From Isoetes taiwanensis (lineage: Eukaryota > Streptophyta > Lycopodiopsida > Isoetales > Isoetaceae): a stretch of 64,000 nucleotides of DNA. Where the stretch lies: positions 797,084-861,083 of the forward strand of contig JAJEKV010000098.1 in assembly GCA_021234155.1 (NCBI GenBank), written 5' to 3'. Below, piece after piece: positions 26,844 to 36,753 of this stretch. The notes below the pieces were generated by a model, which was given only the letters and a program-made list of their open reading frames with translations, did not search any database and had not been told where the DNA came from. Each line of letters starts with the position of its first letter. Position 1 is the first letter of the stretch. Both the position numbers and the translations under genes were made by a program.

Positions 26844-27907
26844 GTGATGTCGAGTTGATGAAAATAATTATTGGATCAAAGAGCTCATTTTATTCAAGTA
26901 TCACGAATGTGGAATTGATAGCCCAAATCGCCGTAGAGTGCACCATTGTGGCTTGTATGAGAACAAGGAAATCCATGAATACATTACATTCAAAGAGACA
27001 AACTTGATGGACAAATCAAGATCACCTATCACATTTCTTGGCTTCAACGGATGGTTTAAACCGCCCACACTATGAAGAAGAATAATTTTGAGTTCAACAA
27101 ATGTAAGGGGCAATTTCGACGCGTCTACAATGATATGAACAATATTCTTTATCATAGAACGTGCCAAGAGGATGACATAGCCCGCAACTTCATGATTGGC
27201 CTTGCTGCCCTAGAAGAAGGTAATGGAATCTATCCTTCCTTTGGTTCAACCAAAGATAATGATGACACGCCATCCATTGAGGATGATATCCATTTATTCT
27301 TCGATAAGGATCCGTTAGATCCGGAATTTTTAATAGCGAGGCGACCAATCAAGACACATCCAACAATGAATTGCGAACTGCATGCGAACATGAGGAGGTC
27401 CCCAACCTTACCTTAGGAAATTCTTCGTGTTTCCCTATTATTCATGAACAAGCTGTGGAAGGCCTTGCTGCTGCATATGATCATGCCATATGGAAGAGCC
27501 AAAATTTTGGCGCTCTAGCACCTATCAACGTGGAGACTTGGATTGCATTGGCTGGTGTAAACAAAGATGAGATTGCGCTGGCTAAGAGTACAGCCACCAA
27601 ACTTGAAAAGAGTTTTTCTTATATTAATCCTGATCTTAACTTTGATATGTCCTTCTTCGACGAGGTATGCATTAAAAACGCTGCTATTCAGGTGTGCCAG
27701 AAAGGCCATATGGCCTACCCTAATGAAACAAGGGATGATTTCTTCCTCAAAAGGATCTGGCGCACTCACTGCCCCTATTTCAAATGCAAGTGCTTCAAGA
27801 GTAAAAACTCTAACTGCCATTGTGGTATTATCTGGCTAGATCAGGGAATATGGTTTTTATTAAACCATTTGGATAATGTGTATGAAGACTCTACTCCAAT
27901 TATGAAG
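26844..27907 (+). pseudogene. Large exon of RT-element gene, copy A (5' part)
   Basis: Starts after a TGACTATAG acceptor and matches copy B 32,886-33,956. The cysteine-rich block HCPYFKCKCFKSKN is intact near 27,765. It is cut off in mid-exon by the tandem-duplication junction, so a frame that continues past 27,907 is a chimera with antisense gypsy. Confidence 0.8.
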
Positions 27908-28029
27908 GTGTGGTTTGCACTTGATAAACCATTTTGTTGCGGAACGGTGTGGGATGAGTGCGAGTGCACTCTTCCGTGGCATGATTGCACATGTTGCATC
28001 GCTTGCAATGAGGCGGGCCATTGGTGGAG

Positions 28030-28613
28030 CAATGTTGTTAAGTACGTCAAAATCCGTACCTTTAAAAAACGTTTTTTAAGATTTTTTGAAGATTTTTAAA
28101 TTTTTTGGAAAAAATCTTAAAAAACGTATTTCATATAAAATACGTTAAAAATCTTTAAAATCCTTAAAAATCTTAAAAAATCCTTAAAAATCTTTAAAAA
28201 TCTTTAAAAATTCTTAGACTAGTGGTTTTGTTTATTCAAATATATGATATTTTTGAACTTATTTATCCTCGTATATGAAATCTTATATTTCTTAATCTCT
28301 ATAATAATGTTTTTCTGAACTTTATTAAGAGTTGCATGGCAAAAGAACTATGATATCTTTGTACTTGAACTTAATAATTTCTAGTAGCAGCATAAATTTT
28401 TGGTTTACTTGTTGACATGCTACATCTTGTAACTTATAGTAAAAATATGTATTTTAACCATAGCACATATATCCAATAAAGTAGTGCAAAGCATGTGCAA
28501 TTTTTTTTTTTTTTTGGTTTTTGGCCATACCAAATCATAAAAATCCTTTAAAAAACGTGAGGATTTTTATAAAGGTACTTTAAAAATAAAAAACGGGTTT
28601 TTTAACAACATTG
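28030..28613. mobile_element. hAT-type MITE (584 bp)
   Basis: The ends are perfect 12-bp inverted repeats, CAATGTTGTTAA and TTAACAACATTG. They are flanked by a perfect 8-bp target duplication, TGGTGGAG (28,022-28,029 and 28,614-28,621). The empty site is present at about 22,570 in unit 1. Subterminal sequence is also partly inverted (TCCGTACCTTTAAAAAACG against AAGTACCTTTATAAAAATCC). An 8-bp duplication with CA..TG ends is typical of the hAT superfamily. There is no coding capacity, so it must rely on a transposase encoded elsewhere. Confidence 0.9.
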
Positions 28614-28621
28614 TGGTGGAG

Positions 28622-29204
28622 TTGCACTCATTTGCCAAATGGCCTTGGTATTTGCAAATATGGCACCAGATCCGATCTTGGCCGTGGATTAGCGTGTTGA
28701 GGCCGAACAAACCGCCCGTGGGAACCATGATGTGGAATGAACGAGCTCTTGAAGAGCCACACCGGGAGGAAACATTGGTCGAAGTGATTGACAGGTCGAT
28801 AGCTTTGCTCCAAAGTCTTGTGGACGCAGTAGGATCATGAGTCGAATGGTCGGAGGAAGTCCTTGGAGAAACCGGACCAAAAAAACTGGCTCGTGGTGGG
28901 GTACTCCTTGAGCTTACTTAGAGAATGTGAAGTCGATCCCATAAAATCCGGGCAGAACTCGTGGGCTCTTGTTGAAGTTCATTGAGTTGCTTGAGATGAA
29001 GTTGATCATCATCCATTGTCCCATAATGAGAGCAAAAGCAGTTAAATTTTCGACCGGTCTTGTTTCCAATGGCTTTTGTTGGACATGAGCCATTGATGAG
29101 GAGAGCCAATGCCAGGTCATTTTGGAAAAGATGTGGAATTTCAGTTGAGGTTGCGCGATGACCATTTAGGACAGCTAGAGCCTCAAATTCTTCCATGTGG
29201 GCCC
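28622..29204 (-). pseudogene. Gypsy gag fragment, unit 2
   Basis: The minus frame reads RAHMEEFEALAVLNGH near 29,200, then IPHLFQNDLALALLINGS and a segment ending QLNELQQ near 28,980. The plus-strand relative at 53,460-53,650 shows the same AHMEEFEAL and LNELQQ blocks. The upstream part of this gag lies at 39,253-39,938, on the other side of the 10-kb insertion. Confidence 0.7.
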
Positions 29205-29211
29205 TGAGCAC
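29205..29211. repeat. Target-site duplication, left (TGAGCAC)
   Basis: TGAGCAC is found here and at 39,246-39,252. The bases outside are C versus T on the left and C versus T on the right, so the true duplication may be 7-9 bp. Joining the flanks at this motif restores gag continuity, with a one-base discrepancy beside a CAG. Confidence 0.75.
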
Positions 29212-29510
29212 CGGGGATAGGTTCAATCTGATACGTTTTATCACGTAATACATATTTTTCGCTTGATCTGGCACAAATTTGGCGTTTAATACGATCAAAA
29301 TATATCCAAAAATTTCCTTGCCGAAAAAATTTGCGAAGCGAACCTTCCTTTTCGCTTACGCTGAACAGCAGCGCTGAAGTTTAAACCTTTCAGTTTCACT
29401 TACGCCGAAACAAAAACAAACGGTTTTTTTTCACGTAAGCGAACCTTCGTTGGAACACGCCGAATTCTTGTTGTAGTTTAAAATCAAGGTTTCAAAAAAA
29501 AAGAAATATC
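29212..29510. repeat. Left inverted terminal region
   Basis: GGATAGGTT (29,215-29,223) is inverted as AACCTATCC at 39,233-39,241. Further in, GCCGAAAAAATTT..AACCTTCC matches GCCGGAAAAATTT..GAACCTTCC read inward from the right end. Both ends are rich in GCGAAGCG and TTCGCTTACG motifs. A second copy is at 23,178-23,490 through the tandem duplication. Confidence 0.6.
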
Positions 29511-29935
29511 GATTTTTTTTTTTTTTTTTTTTTTTTTATTTTTTATTTATTATATGACATGTTCTGTAGAATGTTGTGAACTTTGTGAGGCTAAGGCATT
29601 ATTACCATGGGCTCATATTTTGAAACTTATTGTTGGTTGTTGACATATGAGTTAAACAATGCAACATTGCAATACTTGAAAAAATACAAGTATTGTGGTT
29701 AGGAACAGCAGTTTTAGGGTTACTGTGATATACAAATGGCGCAGCCGTGTGATGGGTGTCGTTGGAGATGGCTGTACCTCAATCCGTCAATCGGCGCTAG
29801 AATGGAAATTTGGAAGTTATTTCTTTATCTTGAAATTTACAGGTACATGATGTATGATGGCTTAAGGACACGGCTGAGCAGCACGAACCTTGCTAAGGAC
29901 TAAGCCAAGGTTAAATAGAAGTGGGCAGATTCACA

Positions 29936-30317
29936 ATGCATGTGTCTGTGCCGGAATTATGCTGCCTGGGGGCTATCTTATCTTCCAGCATGGGTAGGAA
30001 GAAAGGTGATTTGAATATGGCCACCGAGGAGAAATTAGATCCGGGAGGCAAGTCCGCCCCAAAAGAAAGAAGGTATGGGAATTCGGAAAAGTCGCCAAAA
30101 GCGCCTACCGCTTAAGATCAGTGATGTGCCTAAGGTAGTTGTGGATAAGACTGCCAAAGGTAAAGATAGTAGCAATGTAGCTGCAGAAAAGCTGGCACAG
30201 GATGGGAAGATTTGTGGAAACGATAGCAATAAGGGATGTGAGCCCATTCATGAAGCTGGATCTGATGCATTTGCCCCACAACACATAGGAGTTTCCTCTG
30301 GAGCGTCAAATATTCAG
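29936..30317 (+). CDS. Exon 1 of RT-element gene, copy B
   Basis: Corresponds to the intact exon of copy C. It encodes a basic N-terminus with nuclear-localisation-like clusters (GRKK, then PKERR here versus PKRKK in copy C) and ends at a CAG|GTTATT donor. The frame changes at 30,040-30,115. There, copy C has CTGG, CTGCC and CCAG where copy B has CCGG, TCGCC and CCGC, so the breaks may be sequence errors. Either of two in-frame ATGs could start the protein (29,936 or 29,990). It lies about 390 bp inside the element end. Confidence 0.55.
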
Positions 30318-31596
30318 GTTATTTGGATTGCTTGTATGCATTTGCTTACCAATTTGGTGTACTTCGTAAGAAATTGTAGACAGCAGTTTGAGGTATTAAG
30401 CGCTTTTAAGTTGATCTGAACAGGCCTGTATATGAATTAATACCTATGACTATATGGCCCAGAATGTATTTACATTATTCGATTATGCTGTTCCTAGTAG
30501 TTTAGATATTTCATCTGGCTACTATGCTAAAGTAGTAAATGTAGTTCTGTGTTATCTACTTTCTGTACTTTGGGTCAGTATTGCTGATTTGGTTATTAAA
30601 CCAGACCTAGTATGGTTATGAACACCTCCCTTAGGAGTGCAGATCTTGTTCTTGTTTTGTTCTAGTTGGTATAAGGGTACATTTCGGCTGTATTCTGGGA
30701 TATGTAGGGATGCAATAGTAGATCGGATGTTACATCTGTCACAATAACTGATTATTGGATTCTTCCTGCTGGATTTGCTCTTGTGGTTAAAAAATACAAA
30801 ACATCAGGACATGAGGTTATCTTATTAAGTTACATATATATATCAGGAGTAAGACTTATGGGAAATCTGAATCAATTGTTGTTTGATCTCTAGGGAATGT
30901 ATACTAACTATTGTGTGATCCTTAATATACTGACTGCAGTTATGTGGGAAATATTAAGGACTAATATCATGCATAATAATGCTGGTGTCTAAATGTTATG
31001 GTCTGGTTGACAAATAGGAGTATAGGAATCGGTGTACTCCAGCTTTTAAACAGGGATATGAACTACTCTGCCATTATAAGTTGCTTTATTCTTACCTCTA
31101 TTTTGCTAGGACATGCTTTTTTGCTATGGTACATCTGGTATAAACATGGTGAAGGGGATAACCCAAGAAACCTAATGCTTACCTGTCAGTGCTGTCATTA
31201 TTACCCTTCTTAGGCTAATTTTTGGCTGGTTTACTGCAGGTAACAAGGTTTCTTGCTCCATGCTTTGATGTATCTATTTGTCTAAAGCTGATGGTTCAAG
31301 CAATACGAGTTTTCAAGTAAGATTATTCCTATGGGATAACAAGTGTTGTATCTGGAACTCATATATTTGTTTTATAAACTGTCCTATGATGTTCTTATGT
31401 ATATTTATTTCAGAAAAGACAGTTGATCCTACGGCTCGATGTAAATATGTAGCATAATAACAGGGGGTTTTCTTTATGTTTTTGTACACTTTTCACTAAG
31501 GTTTTCCTATGATTTTGTGATGTATTCAAATGGATGTACTAATGCGTACATCTAGAGTGCACCATTTCTGAGCCATTGATTTTAGCTTTTTTTTTC

Positions 31597-31853
31597 AATG
31601 GTCAACAACCAATGGCTCACAACAAAAGCCCCGCGTGGTGGTGCATAATGGTCAACAACCAATGGCTCACAACAAAAGCCCTTTTTTTGTGTGTGTGGTG
31701 TATAATGGGCACATGAAGGGCTTGAAAATCAATGGCTCACAACAAAAGCCTTTTTTTGTGCAGGTGGTGCATAATGGTCAACAACCAATGGCTCACAACA
31801 AAAGCCCTCTTTTTGTGTGTGGTGCATAATGGGCACATGAAGGGCTTGAAGGG
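31597..31853. repeat. Minisatellite, copy B
   Basis: Same 60-bp-class repeat as 25,556-25,835, within the intron of the RT-element gene. The matching segment is absent from copy C, where about 1.28 kb of this intron is missing. Confidence 0.9.
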
Positions 31854-32885
31854 CGCATGTAGTGCATTTTCCCACCGGGCAACACATTTCTTATCATAAC
31901 TTCCTGATCCGAGCCTGCTTGAGATGATTTTTATTATGTTGGAAAGCTCTCTCTCTCGAGATCTTTTTATAGTGTATGATATGGATATGTTTGGTTAAGT
32001 TATTTATGCTAAAACAGCAATTTTTCGGTCGGGTTTGGTAGGCTTTCACATCCTACCAGCTGATTAATACAGGATTGTGCTATTGGATATTGTTTTATGG
32101 CTCATTCCGAATGAAGCTTGCAAAAAATTACCATGCATTTTTAGATTTTGAGGCAGTTATGAAGCAAATTCCAAGGCTTCTAGATCCTTGTGCTAACAAG
32201 CAGAAAAGTTTCCCACTTTGGTTTCTCACCACAAGAATCCATGGAGGCCAAAGGCTGCTGTTAAATTCCAGTTGAAAAATGTTTGTGTATGGGTGTTGCA
32301 AACTTTATGACTTTCTAAATAATGGGATCAATCTTCTATCTTTATGGTAACTTTTTACTTATGTTTTATTTGTTTTATTGTGATGAAATTCAAAAGCTAC
32401 AGGTGATGAAAGCCTCAAATGAATTCTAGTTTTTTTCTGGTTTGAATTCTAAAATTTTTATCACATTGGTGGGGTGACATCCCTAAGGCCCCGAAGGCGC
32501 CAAAAATTTTTTTTTGCAACACAAACCATTAACATCCAACATATTAAAATTAAATCCCCCAACACATAACAACCAACACATAACAACTATTGACATTAAC
32601 AACCAACACATAACTACCATTGACATTAATTAACACAACCATTGGGTCCAGCAAATTTAAATTAAAATCCCCCTTAAACCCCCTTTGGTTTGGGTGCATA
32701 TTCACACGGGGGGTGACGTAGGGCAGATTTAATATTTTCAAAGGGAAATATTAAGTTTGGAAGTCTGGTTTCAGATTTTGGGTTTTTTTTGGTTAAAGTC
32801 AGTTTTCTAGTTATACTAGAAACCAAGATTAGGACTATTTCTACAGGATTAAAACATTTTCTAATGCATTTGCTTGTGACTATAG

Positions 32886-34433
32886 GCTGATGTCAGAGTT
32901 GATGAAAATAATTATTGGATCAAAGAGCTCATTTTATTCAAGTATCACGAATGTGGAATTGATAGCCCAAATCTGGCCGTGCAGACCATTGTGGCTTGTA
33001 TCAGGAACAAGGAAATCCATGAATACATTACATTCAAAGAGACAAACTTGATGGACAAATCAAGATCACCTATCACATTTCTTGGCTTCAACGGATGGTT
33101 TAAACTGCTCCACACTATGAAGAAGAATAATTTTGAGTTCAACAAATGTAAAGGGGCAATTCTGGACGTCTACAATGATATGAACAATATTCTTTATCAT
33201 AGAACGTGCCAAGAGGATGACATAGCCCGCAACTTCATGATTGGCCTTGCTGCCCTAGAAGAAGGTAATGAAATCTATCCTTCCTTTGGTTCAACCAAAG
33301 ATAATGATGACACGCCATCCATTGAGGATGATATCTGTTTATTCTCTGATAAGGATCTGTTAGATCCGGAATTTTTTAATAGCCAGGCAGCCAATCAAGA
33401 CACATCCAACAATGAATTGCAGAATTCTGGTACTGAACATGAGGAGGTCCCCAACCTTACCTTAGGAAATTCTTCATGTTTCCCTATTATTCATGAACAA
33501 TCTGTGGAAGGCCTTGCTGCTGCATATGATCATGCCATATGGAAGAGCCAAAATTTTGGCGCTCTAGCACCTATCAACGTGGAGACTTGGATTGCATTGG
33601 CTGGTGTAAACAAAGATGAGATTGCGCTGGCTAAGAGTACAGCCACCAAACTTGAAAAGAGTTTTTCTTATATTAATCCTGATCTTAACTTTGATATGTC
33701 CTTCTTCGACGAGGTATGCATTAAAAACGCTGCTATTCAGGTGTGCCAGAAAGGCCATATGGCCTACCCTAATGAAACAAGGGATGATTTCTTCCTCAAA
33801 AGGATCTGGCGCACTCACTGCCCCTATTTCAAATGCAAGTGCTTCAAGAGTAAAAACTCTAACTGCCATTGTGGTATTATCTGGCTAGATCAGGGAATAT
33901 GGTTTTTATTAAACCATTTGGATAATGTGTATGAAGACTCTACTCCAATTATGAAGATGGTGACCATTTCAAAACTTTTAAATAAGGAACTAAAGCCTGC
34001 TGTGATTGGTTACATTTCTTATCTTGAAGTTCGTAAAGTCATGATAAATATGACTTTAAAGTATGCTGAAGATTCTAAGGCCAATCTGAAGATTATGTAT
34101 GGTAATAGCAGGATGGCAGATATTATTGAGAAAACAATTAAACCTGTATCTTTTTTGCTGGAAAATGCTGAGCACAGTGGAAAGAACCATGGCTCCAAGA
34201 AACAGAATATGTTTAAAGCCAAATATGGCAAATCTGTACCCAAACTTACAGCCAGATTGGCTCCAAGAGTCACTATTGACCCTGCTTTAATCAAAGGGCA
34301 TAATATGCAAAGTGAAGAAGTACTTGCTGGCAGGCAAAGCATGGGTACAATACCCAAAGGCGGTAATAATATTATCATGCTTGATGAAAATACTCCTGCA
34401 GACTTTGAGTCTGTTCCTGAATCCCAAGAATAA
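32886..34433 (+). CDS. Large exon upstream of RT; unknown domain with Cys-rich motif
   Basis: Open for 516 codons from a TGTGACTATAG acceptor, with no internal stop. No ATG is needed if it is spliced to an upstream exon. The N-terminal third starts ADVRVDENNYWIKELILF, and an acidic, Asp/Glu-rich stretch covers roughly residues 120-160. At about residues 300-325 a Cys/His-rich block (HCPYFKCKCF...NCHCG) could bind zinc. The C-terminal 150 residues are basic. I recognise no catalytic domain and no GIY-YIG motif. It lies 177 bp before the RT frame, on the same strand. Joining the two would need an intron with a donor before the stop (none convincing) or separate translation. It may be a nucleic-acid-binding partner of the RT or its N-terminal part. 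Confidence 0.65.
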   Translation, partial: ADVRVDENNYWIKELILFKYHECGIDSPNLAVQTIVACIRNKEIHEYITFKETNLMDKSRSPITFLGFNGWFKLLHTMKKNNFEFNKCKGAILDVYNDMNNILYHRTCQEDDIARNFMIGLAALEEGNEIYPSFGSTKDNDDTPSIEDDICLFSDKDLLDPEFFNSQAANQDTSNNELQNSGTEHEEVPNLTLGNSSCFPIIHEQSVEGLAAAYDHAIWKSQNFGALAPINVETWIALAGVNKDEIALAKSTATKLEKSFSYINPDLNFDMSFFDEVCIKNAAIQVCQKGHMAYPNETRDDFFLKRIWRTHCPYFKCKCFKSKNSNCHCGIIWLDQGIWFLLNHLDNVYEDSTPIMKMVTISKLLNKELKPAVIGYISYLEVRKVMINMTLKYAEDSKANLKIMYGNSRMADIIEKTIKPVSFLLENAEHSGKNHGSKKQNMFKAKYGKSVPKLTARLAPRVTIDPALIKGHNMQSEEVLAGRQSMGTIPKGGNNIIMLDENTPADFESVPESQE

Positions 34434-34610
34434 TATACTACTGTGTAGTATAAGACATTTGTCATAAACAGCTTTTGCTGATCTCTGCAAGATTTAATGT
34501 TGCTGCTTTAATTATGTTCTTGGTTTAATGTCTGGTTTTTAAGTTGTTTACTTGGTATGTGTTAATTATTTCTGTCCAAATAGATGACACTAATGCAATG
34601 TATTATGTAG

Positions 34611-35507
34611 GTGCATAACAGAACTATCACCAAAGATGCTACTGGGAAAAGACATCTGATTAATAATAAAGATACAAATGATAGAAAAATAGTGCACTTC
34701 ACTTTTATTTCCAAAGCTTTGGATAAGATTGATATCAGGAAAATATTCAGTCTGGTATTGGAAGAGACTTTACAGGAAAAAGGCAGGGTACTGGTTAGTA
34801 ACACCATTTTCGCATGGAGATACGTGGAACAAATAAAAGACAAAGTGTATAAACCTTTTGCTATTTTTGCTGAAGAAGGGGAGGTTAAATGCCCATGTTC
34901 AAATCCTAACCTGGCCAAATTCATTGACCCTAGAATTGGGCATGTGAGAACCACTGACCTGGGAATTGTCCACTGCATTAAGTTGAGAAAGGCATTCGCC
35001 AAATGTTTAAATCATATACCAGATTGCAGTCTGAGCATACAGAGATTTAGAGAGGAATTTCTAAAGCTGTGCAAACAATTTTGGGAAGTCCACAAGTATG
35101 ATACTTTGGATCTCAATGATTTTGACATTAGAAACATCAATGAAATGCTATTACAGTACGCACACATGGAAATAATACAGGTGAAGGAAAGTCTACCCAA
35201 TAAAAGATTTTTATGGGATGACCAGCAGGTTAAAAAGAATGTGGAATGGTTAACACAAAACCTCTTCATTTCAGGATTGGACAAAGCTAATAACAACCCA
35301 TGCTTCATATGCCAGAAACATATCCATGAGATGGCAAGAGCAAGACTTGGTGGGCCTGATTTTCTGCCAACACAATGCCCTCCTGATCAAATAATGGAGG
35401 AATGCAGACAATATATACAACATGCATTATGCTTGGAACAAGATTTGGTTGGTAAATTACCTTACCTTATGGCCAGTTATAAGGCCCATAAGGCTGAAGA
35501 TGGCTAA
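34611..35507 (+). CDS. Penelope-like RT, N-terminal part
   Basis: Opens directly after a TATTATGTAG that fits a splice acceptor; the first codon is GTG, so an ATG start is not implied. A motif CPCSNPNLAKFIDP..GHVRTTDLGIV lies at about residues 94-122, which I recall preceding the polymerase core in related eukaryotic RT proteins. Later come CFICQKHIHE (Cys/His pair) and, at the end, PYLMASYKAHK. That last block is the counterpart of the 'PKIHK' block in Penelope-like polymerases. The frame stops at 35,507 just as the next polymerase block begins in another frame, so this and the following entry are one gene split by a single frameshift at about 35,497-35,507, beside a CTG. Confidence 0.75.
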   Translation: MHNRTITKDATGKRHLINNKDTNDRKIVHFTFISKALDKIDIRKIFSLVLEETLQEKGRVLVSNTIFAWRYVEQIKDKVYKPFAIFAEEGEVKCPCSNPNLAKFIDPRIGHVRTTDLGIVHCIKLRKAFAKCLNHIPDCSLSIQRFREEFLKLCKQFWEVHKYDTLDLNDFDIRNINEMLLQYAHMEIIQVKESLPNKRFLWDDQQVKKNVEWLTQNLFISGLDKANNNPCFICQKHIHEMARARLGGPDFLPTQCPPDQIMEECRQYIQHALCLEQDLVGKLPYLMASYKAHKAEDG

Positions 35508-36667
35508 CAAATGCAAGTAATTCCATTTTTTCGGTTATGGCTCAGTGGATTACTGCTATACTGAATAATATTATGCAGATTTGGCCTCTATTATGTCTTA
35601 GACAAACTGCTCCATACAGGTTATTTAACAGAGTCAAGATCAATGCCTCTTGGATGGTAAATTCTGCTTATGAGGTAGTTCTCAATCTACCCTACAAAAT
35701 CAGCAGTGTATTCGCAGCTGATATAACAAAGTGCTACGAGAATATACCAATTTTTGGTGATGATGGTATTATTGAAATTATGAATGATGTAGTAGAATTG
35801 GCCTGGGAACACATGAGAAAGGATCAACAACTTATGCACATGCTTATAAAAGAGAAGGCTGGTGGCTTTGAAATAAGATGGGAAAGACATGTAAAAAAAG
35901 ATTTGAATAAAACATGCTGGACAATAGTGGAAAAAGATAAGTTTAAAGCTATCAATAGTTGGTTACTATCGCACTGTTTTTTACAATCAGGGAACGAAAC
36001 ATGGCAGCAGATGAAAGGTATCCCTATGGGATTTTCGTGTAGTCCTGCTTGGTGTAATTTATACCTTGCTTGGCACGAGCTAAGGTTTATGCTGAAACTT
36101 GCACATAATGGCAGATTTAAAGACATTAAGAAATTTGAGTATGCTGCTAGATATATTGATGATCTTAGCATTCTAAATGCAGGTGACATTGATGAGTACT
36201 TTGATAATGATGCTGATTGTACGATTTATAACATGCAACATCTTGGTATTAAAGATGAAACTGAATATGTGATAAATGAAATGGGTAAGCATGGGTGCTC
36301 CATTAATTTCCTTAATGTCTGCATACAGGTTACTGACAGAAATCGAGGGCTCTTCGACATCTCAAGATATGACAAGAGAAACAAACTACCCTTTGAGGTC
36401 TACAAATTTATAAAAGCTGATAGCTGTAGACCATACTGGCATGCATTAAAGGTCATTATATCTCAGATTCTTCCATATGTATATGCACACTCGGATTTTG
36501 AACGTGCTGCTAAAGATATATGTCACCTGATCAACACTTTTGCCAAGAATGGGTTTGGCAGGAAAGAAGTTTGCAAAACTGTCCTGACCTATTTACAGGA
36601 GGAACAGTTTCCAGGTCTACTATATAACTGTGGGGACATGGTTCATGCCCTTAAAGGTATGATATAA
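35498..36667 (+). CDS. Penelope-like RT, catalytic part
   Basis: The frame is open from 35,498 and begins RWLTNASNSIFSV before the ATG at 35,537. The first catalytic Asp is in AADITKCYENIP (about 35,720). The B block is GIPMGFSCSPAWCNLYL (about 36,020). The catalytic Asp pair is in ARYIDDLSILN (about 36,150). A following INFLNVCI block stands where Penelope-like polymerases have 'FLD', and the C-terminal region NTFAKNGFGRKEV corresponds to their conserved helical tail. All active-site aspartates are present. The polymerase makes DNA from RNA; by family it would use a chromosomal end or nick as primer. A telomerase/Penelope-branch RT is my placement; group II or LINE-type RTs fit less well. 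It is followed by 160 bp holding AATAAA-like signals and hairpins. Confidence 0.85.
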   Translation, partial: RWLTNASNSIFSVMAQWITAILNNIMQIWPLLCLRQTAPYRLFNRVKINASWMVNSAYEVVLNLPYKISSVFAADITKCYENIPIFGDDGIIEIMNDVVELAWEHMRKDQQLMHMLIKEKAGGFEIRWERHVKKDLNKTCWTIVEKDKFKAINSWLLSHCFLQSGNETWQQMKGIPMGFSCSPAWCNLYLAWHELRFMLKLAHNGRFKDIKKFEYAARYIDDLSILNAGDIDEYFDNDADCTIYNMQHLGIKDETEYVINEMGKHGCSINFLNVCIQVTDRNRGLFDISRYDKRNKLPFEVYKFIKADSCRPYWHALKVIISQILPYVYAHSDFERAAKDICHLINTFAKNGFGRKEVCKTVLTYLQEEQFPGLLYNCGDMVHALKGMI

Positions 36668-36713
36668 GGGCAATAATATTGTGCTGATATAAAATAAAAA
36701 AGCATTGTGAGGG

Positions 36714-36753
36714 AGGGCCTTGGCTACAGCAAGGCCCTGCACTCCTTGCTGTA
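36714..36753 (+). promoter_or_regulatory. Two mutually exclusive hairpins after the RT gene
   Basis: Stem 1 pairs 36,714-36,722 with 36,730-36,738 (AGGGCCTTG/CAAGGCCCT, 9 bp). Stem 2 pairs 36,725-36,734 with 36,744-36,753 (TACAGCAAGG/CCTTGCTGTA, 10 bp). They share 36,730-36,734, so only one can form at a time. An A-rich AATAAA-like tract lies just upstream. It may act in template recognition or RNA 3' processing. No complete hammerhead core (CTGATGA..GAAA) was found. Confidence 0.65.

Larger units (their letters stand above)
22455..27907. repeat. Tandem segmental duplication, unit 1
   Basis: Matches 27,908-33,956 in order and orientation. It holds gypsy gag (22,455-23,177), then the left end and 5' part of the RT-carrying element (23,178-27,907). 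Unit length is 5,453 bp. Unit 2 is 6,049 bp, or 5,457 bp once the hAT MITE and one target copy (592 bp) are removed. The fusion point at 27,907/27,908 joins the middle of the RT-gene exon (..ATTATGAAG) to gypsy (GTGTGGTTTGC). The parent junctions share only about 2 bp (AG), as in end-joining. Confidence 0.85.
23178..27907 (+). pseudogene. RT-carrying element, truncated copy A
   Basis: Copy of 29,212-33,956: the left inverted-end region (23,178-23,490), the 5' part of the gene from about 23,497, the first exon (23,892-24,270), a long intron and part of the second large exon (26,844-27,907). It stops at the duplication junction and so lacks the polymerase domain. Compared with copy B, most exon differences fall on CTG or CAG, and these break the frame between 26,844 and 27,410. 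The rest, 27,420-27,900, is essentially identical to copy B. Confidence 0.8.
27908..33956. repeat. Tandem segmental duplication, unit 2
   Basis: Second unit of the 5.45-kb duplication. It contains gypsy gag interrupted by a hAT MITE, then the left end and 5' portion of the RT-carrying element, and it continues into the rest of that element, so this is the complete copy. The MITE is absent from unit 1, so it arrived after the duplication. Confidence 0.85.

Noticed and set aside
25497-31860. CRISPR-like array at the minisatellites
   Set aside because: The units are contiguous repeats without unique spacers, and the context is eukaryotic.
27515-34019. Minus-strand frames opposite the 516-codon exon
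   Set aside because: They mirror the plus-strand coding sequence in both copies and carry no motif.
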